From assembly GCA_007449985.2 (NCBI GenBank), contig VIIQ02000096.1:248001-312000 (forward strand): a stretch of 64,000 nucleotides of DNA, read 5' to 3'. This DNA comes from Desmodesmus armatus. Lineage: Eukaryota > Chlorophyta > Chlorophyceae > Sphaeropleales > Scenedesmaceae. The notes below the pieces were generated by a model. It searched no databases, was not told where the DNA came from, and was given only the letters and a program-made list of their open reading frames with translations. Below are positions 11,600 through 21,649 of this stretch, one piece after another. Within the stretch, counting starts at the first letter, position 1. Every line of letters begins with the position of its first letter. Both the position numbers and the translations under genes were made by a program.

Positions 11600-13250
11600 A
11601 GTGGGTGCATCATCCCACCACACACCAGCCATGGGACTGCTGGGCGTTTATTGCTGTAGCTACACACCAGCCAGGTGACTGCTGGGTGTCTTGTTGGAGC
11701 ACTCTCCCTGCGGATGAGTGCTGGGTGTTATTGCTGGGCACATGCCAGCCAAGTGACTGTTGGGCTGATTGGTCATCTGCCAGCACCGGCGCTGTTGATG
11801 TCGGCACTTATTGGCGAGGTGGGTCAAGGCATCAAAGGCACAGCCTGCAGGTAATCAGTAGTAGCAGTGGGGTGAGCAGAAGGCACAAGGGTTGCTGTCA
11901 GTGCCATGTGACAGGTGTGGCCGATTGCCCTAGCTGTGGCATCAGCAGCGTCAACAGTGTTCCGACAGCTGGTGCTGATTTCTGCGGCGCGCATGAATGC
12001 TGTTCTTCCGCTCAAAGCCAACCTACTTACTAGTGGTACTGAAAGGTGCAGGTGCAGCTGACCCATCACTAATGGGTGGCGCCCAGGACCCTGAAACCAC
12101 GCACTAGCATAGCCCAGAGCTGCTGTCTGCTCCCATCCTTTGCCTTGTTGCTGCTAGTCAGCACTGCTGCCCTCACCTGTGGTTAGGACGCCACCTGATC
12201 CTTGGGTGTGGAGCAGTGGCCAGGATCCTGGTTGTCTTGTGGTTGCCAGCCGCTGCTGATGAGCTCAGGCACGCGTAGGGTCGGGTTGCCTCCCAGGTTG
12301 GTAGGATCTCAGTAGAGGGGTCTCCCAGAGTGGCTGCAGCCTTCCAAGGCACCCGGGTAGACGACTCACATCAGCCTGAGAGCTGATGGGTGTTATTGTT
12401 GCAGCAGCAGCCAGGTGGCTGCCGGGTGTTATTGCTGAAGACCTCCAGCCAGGTGACTGCGAGGTGTTATTGCTGAACTTCAAGCAGGTGACTGCTGGGG
12501 TTTATTCATCATGTGGAAGTAGTTATTGATGAGGTGGCTCCAGACATCCATGGCTGCCTGCAGTGACAGGGAAGGGTGTAAACAGCAGGCAGATGGGTCA
12601 CGATCTGCAGCTACCTGTGCCTCGTGCAGGTGTACGCCATACGTGGGCATGTGTCTTGGCTGCGCATCAGCAGCTGTTATTGCAGGGAAAAAGAGCTGAT
12701 ATTGTGCTAATGTCTTCAGCGCGCATACCTTCAGGTTCCCTGCTTGGAGGCTGCAGATGCTGACCCATCAAGGGTCAGCATGGCATGCTGACCCACCACT
12801 CCCTCAACGCAACACACAAGCATAGCCCAGAGCTGCTGCATGCCTGCGCAGGCATGCCTGCTTGTCATGGATATGCTGGCTGCACCCCTCACCTGAGAAT
12901 GGGACACCACCTTTGGGTTTGAAGCCAAGTCTTGGCACCAGCTGATGATCAGCTCAGGTGTACGACATCCACCTCTGCTGCTTGCGGCTGCCGAGGAAGA
13001 TGGACGATAGACTTTTAGGGTGCTTAGGTGCTTGCTGTTGGAGCTGCAGCACTGCTTCGACAGCTGACTGCCTGCGGGGCGACAAACAAACAGTGGAGAT
13101 GTCATGCACGATCAGCCAGTCATGAAAACATGGCACTGTGATCGACGGTGCTTCCACCTCAGAATGCATCGGGACCCTTGCAGCACTGCGCGTGGCTTTC
13201 AGTGGAAGGCACTTTTGATCCAAAGGTCAGCGGGTACTCACCAGCAGCAG
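11600..13250 (-). other. Diverged ~0.8 kb duplication with exon-like edges (possible degenerate gene)
   Basis: Two blocks (about 11810-12260 and 12520-12960) share scattered similarity. The best conserved part is a minus-strand segment reading QLWAMLV at about 12095-12130 and 12810-12840, in both cases immediately after a CAG acceptor-like site, preceded at some distance by a PELI segment (about 12245 and 12955). The sequence between these islands, which would be intron, is unlike in the two blocks. This is what duplicated exons with diverged introns would look like. Degenerate ~35-40 bp units (cagccaggtgactgctgggtgttattgctg-like) are scattered at 11620-11770 and 12390-12510. Several frames are broken by stops and no ATG-started model can be assembled. 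I do not recognise a family; it may be a decayed gene or a non-coding duplication. Confidence 0.3.
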
Positions 13251-13407
13251 GAGCAGCAGGTTTGTGCACTGTAAGGAACCCAGCAATAAGGCAGCCGTAA
13301 CGGCGATCACGATGAAATAATGGGGTGGCTATAAAGGGGCTGCGTCTCCGCTGGCCACTGAACTGTGCACCACCGCTGGTGGGAGCGCTAGTGAGCGACT
13401 TGCCCAA

Positions 13408-14683
13408 TGCTTTTGGCGTCTATGGTAGTAGTGCTAGGAGCTGCTGGTGATATTACAGGTCTGGCGTACATAGCCCTTCCAGCTGATATTTATACTGCGG
13501 ACCCCGTGTACGGCAAGGTGAGTCAAGCCATGGACGAACAGACGATCAGTGTACGCCACCAACGAGCCTATAAGCTGTTAAAATTATAGTACATCTGTTA
13601 GAAGATGATTGTTTTGCGCACGAAGGGGGCAGCACTGCCATCAGACGGCAGATCTTGCTTGATGGACGAAGGTATCACAATTGTATCTTCCTGCACAGCG
13701 GCTGAACGGCCTGCGTGCATGTGACACAGAGCTGGTAAGAGGTATACATTATTTAAGGTGCGGTATCTGTCCCTGAGACGGCACGACCAAAGAGTGTCAC
13801 CAGTTTCCCTTGCATTCATGGATTGCGCAGGAAGGTTGCTGGCCAACGGACGTAGCGTGGTAAGCCCACCATGCGCTTGTATCAGCCATTCATGAGCTTG
13901 TGTTTGAATCTGGAGAGCTGTGTGCGCCTTGGTGTACACATGTACCAATGTCACCGCTGCCTACTGCAGATGACACCTTAGCTCAAGTCAAGTCAACAAA
14001 TCCCCGGTAACACGTTAGTAGGGACCCTCCTCTGAGCAAGCATTCGTTGATAAGTCAAGTAGTAGTGCAACACATGCCTTCATTGATGATTCTGGTGTGG
14101 GACGATTGATCCATGCAAGGCGCTGACCACTGGGCCAACTACATGTCCCGCCCCCCCAAGCTGGTGGTGCATGTTGATCAATCATGATTGCACCAGCAGC
14201 AACACCGCTGTCAAGTCATACAGCCAGCTACAGGTCTCCATTCCATTTGTTGGATCAATGACCAACCACCTGTTTCACATTTTGGAAATGCATCAAGGTT
14301 CAGAGGCAGGACTGCGGTATCTTCCCCTGCACAGACCGTTGCTGGCTGACAAAGGTGCAGCACGCCACTTGAGCACGCTGCTGTCAGTGATACAAATTAT
14401 GGCAACCTGACGTTGATAAGCACAGTTTAGCATAGACCAACAAGGCCACAGTGTTGCGAGTGTGTCACAAGGAGGCACAGTTCACATGCCGCAGCTGCAG
14501 CTGCTGTCAAAGGTCAAAGCACCACAGAAACATGCAGACTCTGCCATGCGGCCACACTGCCTGCAAGCCTGACACACACTTATAAACGTATAAAGATACA
14601 GGTAGCCTTACAAGAAGTCACGGCAAGGATAAGCAACCTAGACAGCAGCAGGGGATCACACTGTGCATGGATCACATCCAGTA
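13408..14683. other. Intergenic stretch upstream of OGG1 3' end
   Basis: No supportable gene. The stretch is noticeably more AT-rich than flanking genes. A minus-strand TGTAA at 14609-14613, about 71 nt beyond the OGG1 stop, fits a polyadenylation signal for OGG1. Confidence 0.5.
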
Positions 14684-17388
14684 TCACATTGTCTCAGGAG
14701 TAATGACTGCATCCGCTGCTGCAGCCACGGCTGCTGCCTCCAGCTGCTTTGCTGGCCTGCGCCGCCGCCTGCGCACTGCTGCCGCTGCCTCGCCCTCCAC
14801 CTGAAGGACCGCTTCCCAAGCTTGGCCAGGCGTGCTCATTACAACTGCATCACCCCCTCCTCCTGCTGCCAGCACGCCACTAGCTGCAACTTCTGCTGCT
14901 AGGACAGCACCTGCTGCCTCTGCCGCCGCCGGGAAAGGAGTGCCAACCGCATCATCCATAGCTGCACCGGGCAACTCCTGCGACTTTCGCTTCTTCTTCC
15001 CTCCACTCCCTGCTGCTGCCGCTGCTGCTGCCGCCCCACTAGGTAGCAAATGCCTGTGTGAGGCCAGCTCCCCAATGAAGAGGCAGTTGTGAGCCCAGCC
15101 CGCATACGGCCCAAACCTGTCCACAAACGCCTGCTGTACCTCGGCATGCAGCTTTGGTGTGAGGCTCTTCTTGGCAAGGTGGGGTGCGTAGTAGCGGGTG
15201 GCAAGGTTCCATACGTGTGTGTCGACAGGGATGGCGTCGTGCTTGTCCAGCGAGAACAGACAGATGCAGGCAGCAACCTTGGGACCAACACCTGTACTTG
15301 TATGGCAAAAGTGAGGTTGAAAATACAGCACAGGCAGCGCGTCCTAGTCAATGGTATGGTCAGGCGTGTCAGCCACCATGCGTAGAGTGCGTACAGCACA
15401 GTGACACTGTATCTTTGGTTGGTCAAAACGTGCATGTACAGGCCTGGCTTGGCCGCAAGGCAGTCGAAGTGCGGAAGCGCCAGCTCAGTGTAAGCCTACA
15501 CCTTTCATACTCGGGTGCCAGCACGCATCGGAAGCGGGTTCACGCACTCTACATGGTGCTGACGCACTTGCATGTCTTGTGCTGCTGCTGCTGCTGCTGC
15601 TGCTGCTGTGGTCACATGCATACTTGTGCCAAGTGTGTGCTGTGCTGTGCTATGAAGTAACCGACAGGGATCAGCACTGCGCTGCACATACCTGGCAGTG
15701 AGCACAGCTCCTCATGAGCTTCTGCATAGGGCTTGTCCCTCAACCCCAGCAGCCAGGCACTGCCACCCTCTGGCTTTTCAAGCAAAGCCTGAACAGACCC
15801 CACGATGTACTTGGCCCTACACACACAGCACACAGCAAGCAGCAGCTTGTTGACACCTTTGTAGAGGCGTACAATGTAAGAAGACGCAAGAAACTAGGAC
15901 GCCAGAAGCCCACTACCCCCCCCCCCCCGAAGCCTAGCCTAGACTTTCACATCATGCTGAATGTTAACAGCGGCAAGACAGTCCCTGCGCCTGGTGCTTT
16001 CCAACAGCAGCTGGCAAAACACTGACATGACATGCCATTTGTGTCTCATGGCCCCACCTGTAGCCGAAGCCATCTCCCCTCAAAGCCTCTTCAGTGGCTG
16101 CTGACAGTTGCTCCAAGGTGGGGAAGGCAAAGAACGACGGCAGGCCATCACCCAGCCCCTCCTGCTGCTGTATCAGCTGCTGCTGCTGCTGCTCAAGCTG
16201 GTGGTATGAGAGGCTCCCTTCCGCAGCAGCAAAAGGGAGTGGGGGAGAGGAGGGCCCCCAAAGCAGCTGCTGCTGTTCCTGCTGCAGCAGCACCGCTGCC
16301 TGACCCGCCCAACCTGCTGCTGCAGCAGCAGGGGTCCCAGGGGATGCCAAGCACAGCTCTGAACTACCCTGCTTCAGCGGCTGCTGCTGCTGATCCTGCT
16401 GAGACAGCAGTACCCCTCCTGCAATGCTGCCTGCAGCCGCACCCATGATGCTGCAGGTGCTGCTAGGTAGCAGCGGGGTGCCGTAGGTGCTGCATAGTCG
16501 CTCCACCATGCCATGTATGCGGCTGATGTGGTTGTTACTGCTGCATATGAACTGGAACAGGCACTCCACTGGATCCTGCCGCAGCATGCGACAACCTGGG
16601 AGGGCTGGAGAGATGGCGGCATAGCGGGGGTCCCGCGCTGCCCAATGGTGTGAGAGCTGCTGCAGGGATGTGCTGAGGTGGAAGTAGTCCTGCAGGACTG
16701 CTGCGTCTGAGGAGGGGTCTTCAGAAGGGCTGCATGCAGACAGGGGTCGGGCATGCGGGTGCAGGACGGGGAGGAAGTGAGAGAGCATACAGGGAGGAGG
16801 CAAGTGAGGGAGCTGACAGCAACAGGGGTCCTGGGGGGTGTTCAATGACAACTTGCTGCGTCATTCTTGAGGAAATTCCAGTCCCTGGCTTTGCCTGGCT
16901 GGTAATGGAACAGCCGCCTGAGGCAAGTGCTGAAGTGGAAATGACCTTGCAGGAGTGTTGCGTCTGACAAGGGCTCCCACATGCACCACCCTTCTGAAGG
17001 GCTGCGGGCAGGGAGTGTGTGGTGCATGTGGGAGCATTATGGGGGATACTGAGGCTGCAGGAGTGTGATTGAGTGAGCTAGTGGCAAGAGACATGCAGGG
17101 GTGGGTGTGTGACCACCCCATCAATGGTGTGTGTCAACAAACTTTGTATTGCCTGCACACCCACACACACCTGCGCGCCAACACCCTGTACAAGACGTCA
17201 GCTGGCAGCTGCCGCATCTGTACCAGCCGCTGTCCGATGACACCTGTGTATGTGTCGTGTGGGCTGCTGCTGTCGTCTGTACGCCGCCAGCGGAAGGACT
17301 GGCCAGTCACAAGCGTGTTGGCTAGCCATAATTCCTCTGGTGGAGTGCCGAGAGACACCCAGCCACCCTGATGCACCTCCTGAGCCAT
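14684..17388 (-). CDS. OGG1: 8-oxoguanine DNA glycosylase/AP lyase OGG1
   Basis: OGG1 excises 8-oxoguanine opposite cytosine in base-excision repair, in the nucleus and organelles. Exons: 17171-17388, 16058-16729, 15692-15816 and 14684-15291, all GT-AG and in phase, giving about 540 residues against ~345 in human. Exon 1 has the N-terminal NTLVTGQSFRWRR motif. Exon 2 has the core: DYFHLSTSLQQLSHHWA, LRQDPVECLFQFICSSNN, HISRIHGMVERL. Exon 3 ends in ELCSLPG, and exon 4 opens with VGPKVAACICLFSLDKHDA then VDTHVW. Thus the catalytic lysine (GVGPK) and aspartate (VD) of the helix-hairpin-helix-GPD fold are present. Extra length comes from a ~100-residue Q/A-rich insertion in exon 2 and an alanine-rich C-terminal tail with a basic GGKKKRKSQ patch that could be a nuclear signal. 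The start is the ATG at 17388. The frame is open further upstream to a GTG at 17520 and encodes an Arg/Ser/Ala-rich, transit-peptide-like stretch, but has no ATG. Confidence 0.95.
16870..17004 (-). pseudogene. Decayed copy of OGG1 exon 2 5' end inside OGG1 intron 1
   Basis: Read on the minus strand, this intronic segment repeats the acceptor and first ~110 bases of exon 2. The series gcagcccttc, tcagacgca, ctcctgcaaggtcatttccacttcagcact and ggctgttccattaccagcc mirrors the true exon's start at 16729. An extra insertion and many substitutions break the frame. It looks like a tandem partial duplication that has decayed. Confidence 0.75.
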
Positions 17389-18091
17389 CACACTGCTGCT
17401 GCTGCTAGTGCTGCTGCTGATGTTGTGCCTAACAGACACCCGTGTGCGACTGCAGCACGCAGCTGGGTGGCGTGCAGACAGGTGGCAGCGGCGTAATGAG
17501 GCTGCAGCCAGGGTGTGCACGGTGCGGGGTCTTGCAGCTTAGGACTGGTGGGCAGCAGCAGGCTGCTGGTGCTGCCAAGTGCCTGGTGCGGTTGTGATGT
17601 TGGATGATTGGTGTTTGGAAATTGTGTGAACTTGTCAAGAACCACTGAAGAAGCGAGCTATATGAAAAGACTCATTGTAGATCATGGATCAGGCAAATGG
17701 TAGTGGCACCGCACTCCCAGACGTGCAGCTGCAAGCACTTTTGTGTTAAAATGATGCAAATTCATACGCAAATCGCCTGGCACAAGGTGGTTTAGTCACA
17801 TCAGCGTGGTGTCCTTCGGTCACTCCAACGTTGTCACTTTATGTCTGAGTTTCTTTCAAGGATAGGTGCTGTGTGCAAAACATTCTGCTTTCAGAACTGC
17901 TTTGGCTTAGTCCGTCTCAGAACCCAGAAGCTTGTCCCTGTGTGCACCAGTGCTGTTGCAAGTGTGGGGGTGCAGGATTTCCTTATTCCAACGTCCTACT
18001 GTGCAGGGCATCCAAAGACAGTCAATCCACGTTATCCTAGTGTGTTCGTGTGCGGCTTTGCCGCACATGAGCCCGCTGCAGCTGCTGGAGA
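17389..18091. promoter_or_regulatory. Divergent region OGG1 / SYP4
   Basis: About 700 bp separates the two start codons. It contains the 5' UTRs of both genes and presumably a bidirectional promoter. The middle (17640-17860) is relatively AT-rich. I cannot point to specific factor sites. Confidence 0.5.
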
Positions 18092-20518
18092 ATGTCTACA
18101 GCCATAGGCAGTACGCGCAACCTCACAGCACAGTTTGTGCGCTATAGAAATGAAGCCAAGCGTGCCAGGGGCCCTGGTCAGGACTCATATGGCGATGATC
18201 AGTGAGTGTAGCACCAGCTCAGATGCTGGGTTGGTGTTGGAGCAGCAGAGGGCTGCACAGGAGGTGCACGCAGTCGGACAGCATGCTCGATCAGGAGGTG
18301 TGAGAGTGGTGACAGTGTGCCTGTGCTGTCAGTGTGCCTTTTATGTTTGACAGTATCTGATGCACTGCAAGTCAGCCAGCAGCCATTCAAGCAGGAGCCT
18401 CAACATACGGGTGCCGGCTCTGCTGTGTTGATGTATGCTGCTGCTCTTGCTGACGCTGCTGACCTTGCTGCCTGCTGCCCTGCTGCAACAGTGCCACTGC
18501 CAAGCTGCTTGGTGCAGCACTGGGCGCAGACTCCACAGACATTGAGATGGCATCGGGGTCCATTGGCACGAGCTTTGTGCCATCCTGGCTTGCACGCAGC
18601 GAGAAAATCAAGTCAGACATGACACACCTCAAGGGACGCATCAGCAGGCTAAAAGAGTGAGTATGCAGCTGTCCTGCAGCGGTGCAGTGAGGTTCAGCAA
18701 CCCATGACGGGGATCCTGCAGTAGCAGAATGAGCAAGGGCAGCAAGTTGCGGTCCTGCTGCCTGCACCAGCTGCAGCAGATGGGCCAGCAGGTGCTGTGG
18801 TTGTTGGCGCTGACAGCTGGCACGGCGTTGTAGCTGACTTCAACAGCGCCCAACCCCCACAGCAGTGCTTCTCGGCTGAACCAGAGCGACAGTACTGCTG
18901 CGGGTGACAGCACACCTTTGGTGCGCTGCAGTTGGTGTTTACGGGGACGCTGTCGCGCTCTTGCACAAGCCCTTGCTGTTGGTGACGTGTAGGTGCTGTG
19001 TACTGCTGCATGCGCATGGTTCATACGCGCAGGTACCACGCCAAAGCACTGCTGGTGACCTTTGAAAGCGACAACACAGCCAGCAGCCATGCGGATGTGC
19101 TGACGCGCGAGGTGCAGGAGGGCTTCAAGCGCTTGGATGGGGAGATCCGAGCGATGGGCGCCGGGGATGGGGCAGGGGATGATGACGCGCAGGTGCGCCA
19201 GATCGCTCACACAGGACTCTGATGGCAGCTTCAATGGCACATCTGTATACTTTTCAGCTTCTGACAGTACAGTACAGTTACAGAACTTTTTGTCGATGGA
19301 TCAATCCAGCAAGGCTCAAGGGAGTATGGCTGGCCGAGCTGTCAGTTGATTATGTTTGTGCGTACTGAAGCATCAAGGTCTCTGGCAGCAAGCAGCTGGC
19401 CCACCCTGGCATGCGAGCCGGCCGGTGTGCTTCAACGTGCTGACATATCGGGCGCTTCTGTCAGTCGTGGCACACAACCAGCAAGCCCGTCTGCATGCAG
19501 TCGCACGCACTCACCCCTTTTGATGCTTGTCCAACGTGTGTGCGTACAGGTCAGGCTGCAGGTGCAGCGGCAGTTGGCGCAGGCGCTGTTCAAGCTATCT
19601 GTTGAGTTCAGGAAGGAGGAGACCCGCTTCTTGAACAAGATGGAGCAGCAGAAGGGCTTTGCTGCTGGCAGCAGCATAGGGCTCATAGAGGATGAGGGCC
19701 ACGCGCTGGGTGCCAGCGACCCAGGCTTCACAGAGAGCCAAATACAGAAGGTAGGCTGGTACTGGTGTGTACGGTGTGCTTTACAAGCGTGTCGTGTGTT
19801 TGCACTGGGCGCTGTCCTGCAGGTGTCATGCGAGTTGGTGTGCCGTGTCGTGCTGTGCTCAGTCTTGTTGTGCTCTTGTGCATTCGTAACATGGAGTGTC
19901 AGAAGTGATGATGAACCTCACCCACCATTTGCTGTTCTCGGTGCTGTCCTGCAGGTGTCTCAGGCGGAGGTGTTGATAGAGGAGCGTGACGAGGAGATCC
20001 GCAAGGTTGTGGAGACCATCGCTGAGCTGGCGCAGATCATGCGGGACCTGTCCACGCTGGTGGTGGAGCAGGGCACCATGCTGGACCGCATCGACACCAA
20101 CATCACGCAAGCAGCGGTCAAGGTACGGACGGGTTGGCGGCTGTACATGTGTTACCCAGCAGCAGTCAGAGGCTTTGCAGGGTTTTTGAGGCTGTCGCTT
20201 GTGTGCAGTGCCCTTGGCTTTGTATGCTGGAGAGAGGATGGCAAGTGCGTAACCATCATTGTTGCTTCAAGAGGCTCGTGTCATGTTAGTGCCAGAAATG
20301 AAATCACAGGTACACTACCCTGCTGACTCTGCACGCGTGATGTTGGCACTGCCGTGCGGCCTGCGTGTGCCTGCATTGCTGTTCAGGTTGAGGAGGGGGT
20401 GAAGGAGCTCGTCAGGGCTGAGAAAACGCAGAAGCAGGGGCGGGCGCTGCTGTGCATCATAGCCCTCATTGTCATGATTGTGGTGATGCTGATCATCATC
20501 ATTGTGCGGCACATCTAG
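18092..20518 (+). CDS. SYP4: Qa-SNARE syntaxin, SYP4/Tlg2/STX16 type
   Basis: This is a tail-anchored SNARE of the trans-Golgi/early endosome that pairs with other SNAREs to fuse retrograde vesicles. Exons: 18092-18201, 18492-18656, 19033-19192, 19550-19750, 19955-20122 and 20387-20518, with all junctions GT-AG and phases matching, giving 311 residues (SYP41-43 are ~320). The N-terminus RNLTAQFVRYRNEAKRAR resembles the short N-peptide of Tlg2/SYP4 that binds the Sec1/Munc18 protein VPS45. FVPSWLARSEKI and YHAKALLVTFE match the family's Habc region. The SNARE motif runs from GFTESQIQK through IMRDLSTLVVEQGTMLDRID to ITQAAVKVEEGVKEL and carries the central Qa glutamine (EQG). A hydrophobic anchor (LLCIIALIVMIVVMLIIIIV) precedes a three-residue luminal end. 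Intron 4 contains an extra copy of the exon 5 acceptor context. Confidence 0.95.
19806..19833 (+). repeat. Second copy of SYP4 exon 5 acceptor context in intron 4
   Basis: The string gctgtcctgcaggtgtc occurs at about 19811-19827 and again at the true exon 5 boundary (about 19944-19960). The upstream copy keeps a perfect CAG acceptor but is followed by unrelated sequence, so it is a potential cryptic splice site. Confidence 0.6.
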
Positions 20519-21649
20519 GGGCCGTCTTCCTTATGCTGTGCAGCTGAAACAGCACAGCCAACCGGAGCTGAGCTTAACGAACACCATCTGCAATGCACTG
20601 GGGGCTTCGCCCAGGGCGTACAGTGGTGCAGTGCATCCATGCTCACAGGTGGCTTTGCTGTGGCCGCCTGCAGCGAACTGACTCCGACACGCAAGCACAG
20701 TGCTCAATCGGTGTCAGGACCCCATGTGTATCCGTACTGCTGGTGCTTTTGTGTCTGGTCTTGGGCTGCTGCTGTTTTTGTGTACCCTGCTGGAATGGTG
20801 GGTCGCTGTGCCACCTGCTGAAAGATGCAGGTGTGTCACCCGTGCTGGTGACGGTGCACTTGTGGCAATAAGCTGTGGTGAAAGGGGCCGGTGGGTTCGG
20901 TTGAACCATTCCTGGAAGCACCCCGTGTCTGCCTCCTGCACACAAGCGGCAGCACCGACAGCATCACGCTGCATGGCAAGCGCACCTTGACTGAATTGAC
21001 CCCTCTTGGTCACTGTTGCCCACCAAACCATCGTGTGTGCTCACACTCGCTGACAACATGCATGTGGCAGCAGTTGGCTGCATTGCATGCTCTGTTAGTG
21101 TGCAGGGCTTGAGCGGAGCTACAGCCAAAGGCAGCCACCCGAAGGGAAGGGTCTCTCAGTGCCACGTCTCACGAGCTGCAAAGGGTCTTCTGTTGCAGCC
21201 CCCAACATTGTGATCTGCTGCCCAGTGCCAAAAAAAGAGCCAAAATAATCGGTCGAGCAGTACAGCATCGACTTGGAGCCTTTCTAGTTGAAGTTTGCAA
21301 GGCGGTTGAGGGTGGAAAATTTGAAATGGGACATGTGCATACCTGCAGGACTGAGTCCTCATCTGAGCAAAGCGAAGAGATAATCACTGTTGCGACCTTC
21401 GCGCTTCGTTGCAGTTGGTGCTTCGGCTTCACAGAGCAGCCCTTCTGGATCTGCTACACTGATCTGTGCATAAACAGACAGGTGGGTACAAACATGACCC
21501 CATAGTCAAGGTTGAAGCTTATATGCTATGTACAAAAAACTTGCATCTACAGGGACGCCTGTACAGTGCCCAACTTTTTCACCCACATTCCAACCCCCAC
21601 CTGGTGCCCTTTTGCTGTGCAGAAGCTGAAGGTGCGGGAGCATTCAGCC
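20519..21649. other. Intergenic: SYP4 3' UTR and LRR-gene upstream region
   Basis: No supportable gene. It presumably contains the SYP4 3' UTR and the promoter and 5' UTR of the next plus-strand gene. A CAG acceptor-like site at about 21620 just before the ATG at 21650 suggests a 5' UTR intron. Confidence 0.45.

Noticed and set aside
13159..13407. Minus-strand frame beginning GKSLTSAPTSGGAQFSG as a first exon
   Set aside because: It starts with TTG, no ATG is available, and the downstream frame is broken; only mentioned as part of the duplicated region.
17389..17520. OGG1 start at 17520 giving a transit-peptide-like extension
   Set aside because: The codon is GTG and the frame is closed just upstream; ATG at 17388 is the first methionine. 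A non-ATG organellar isoform cannot be excluded.
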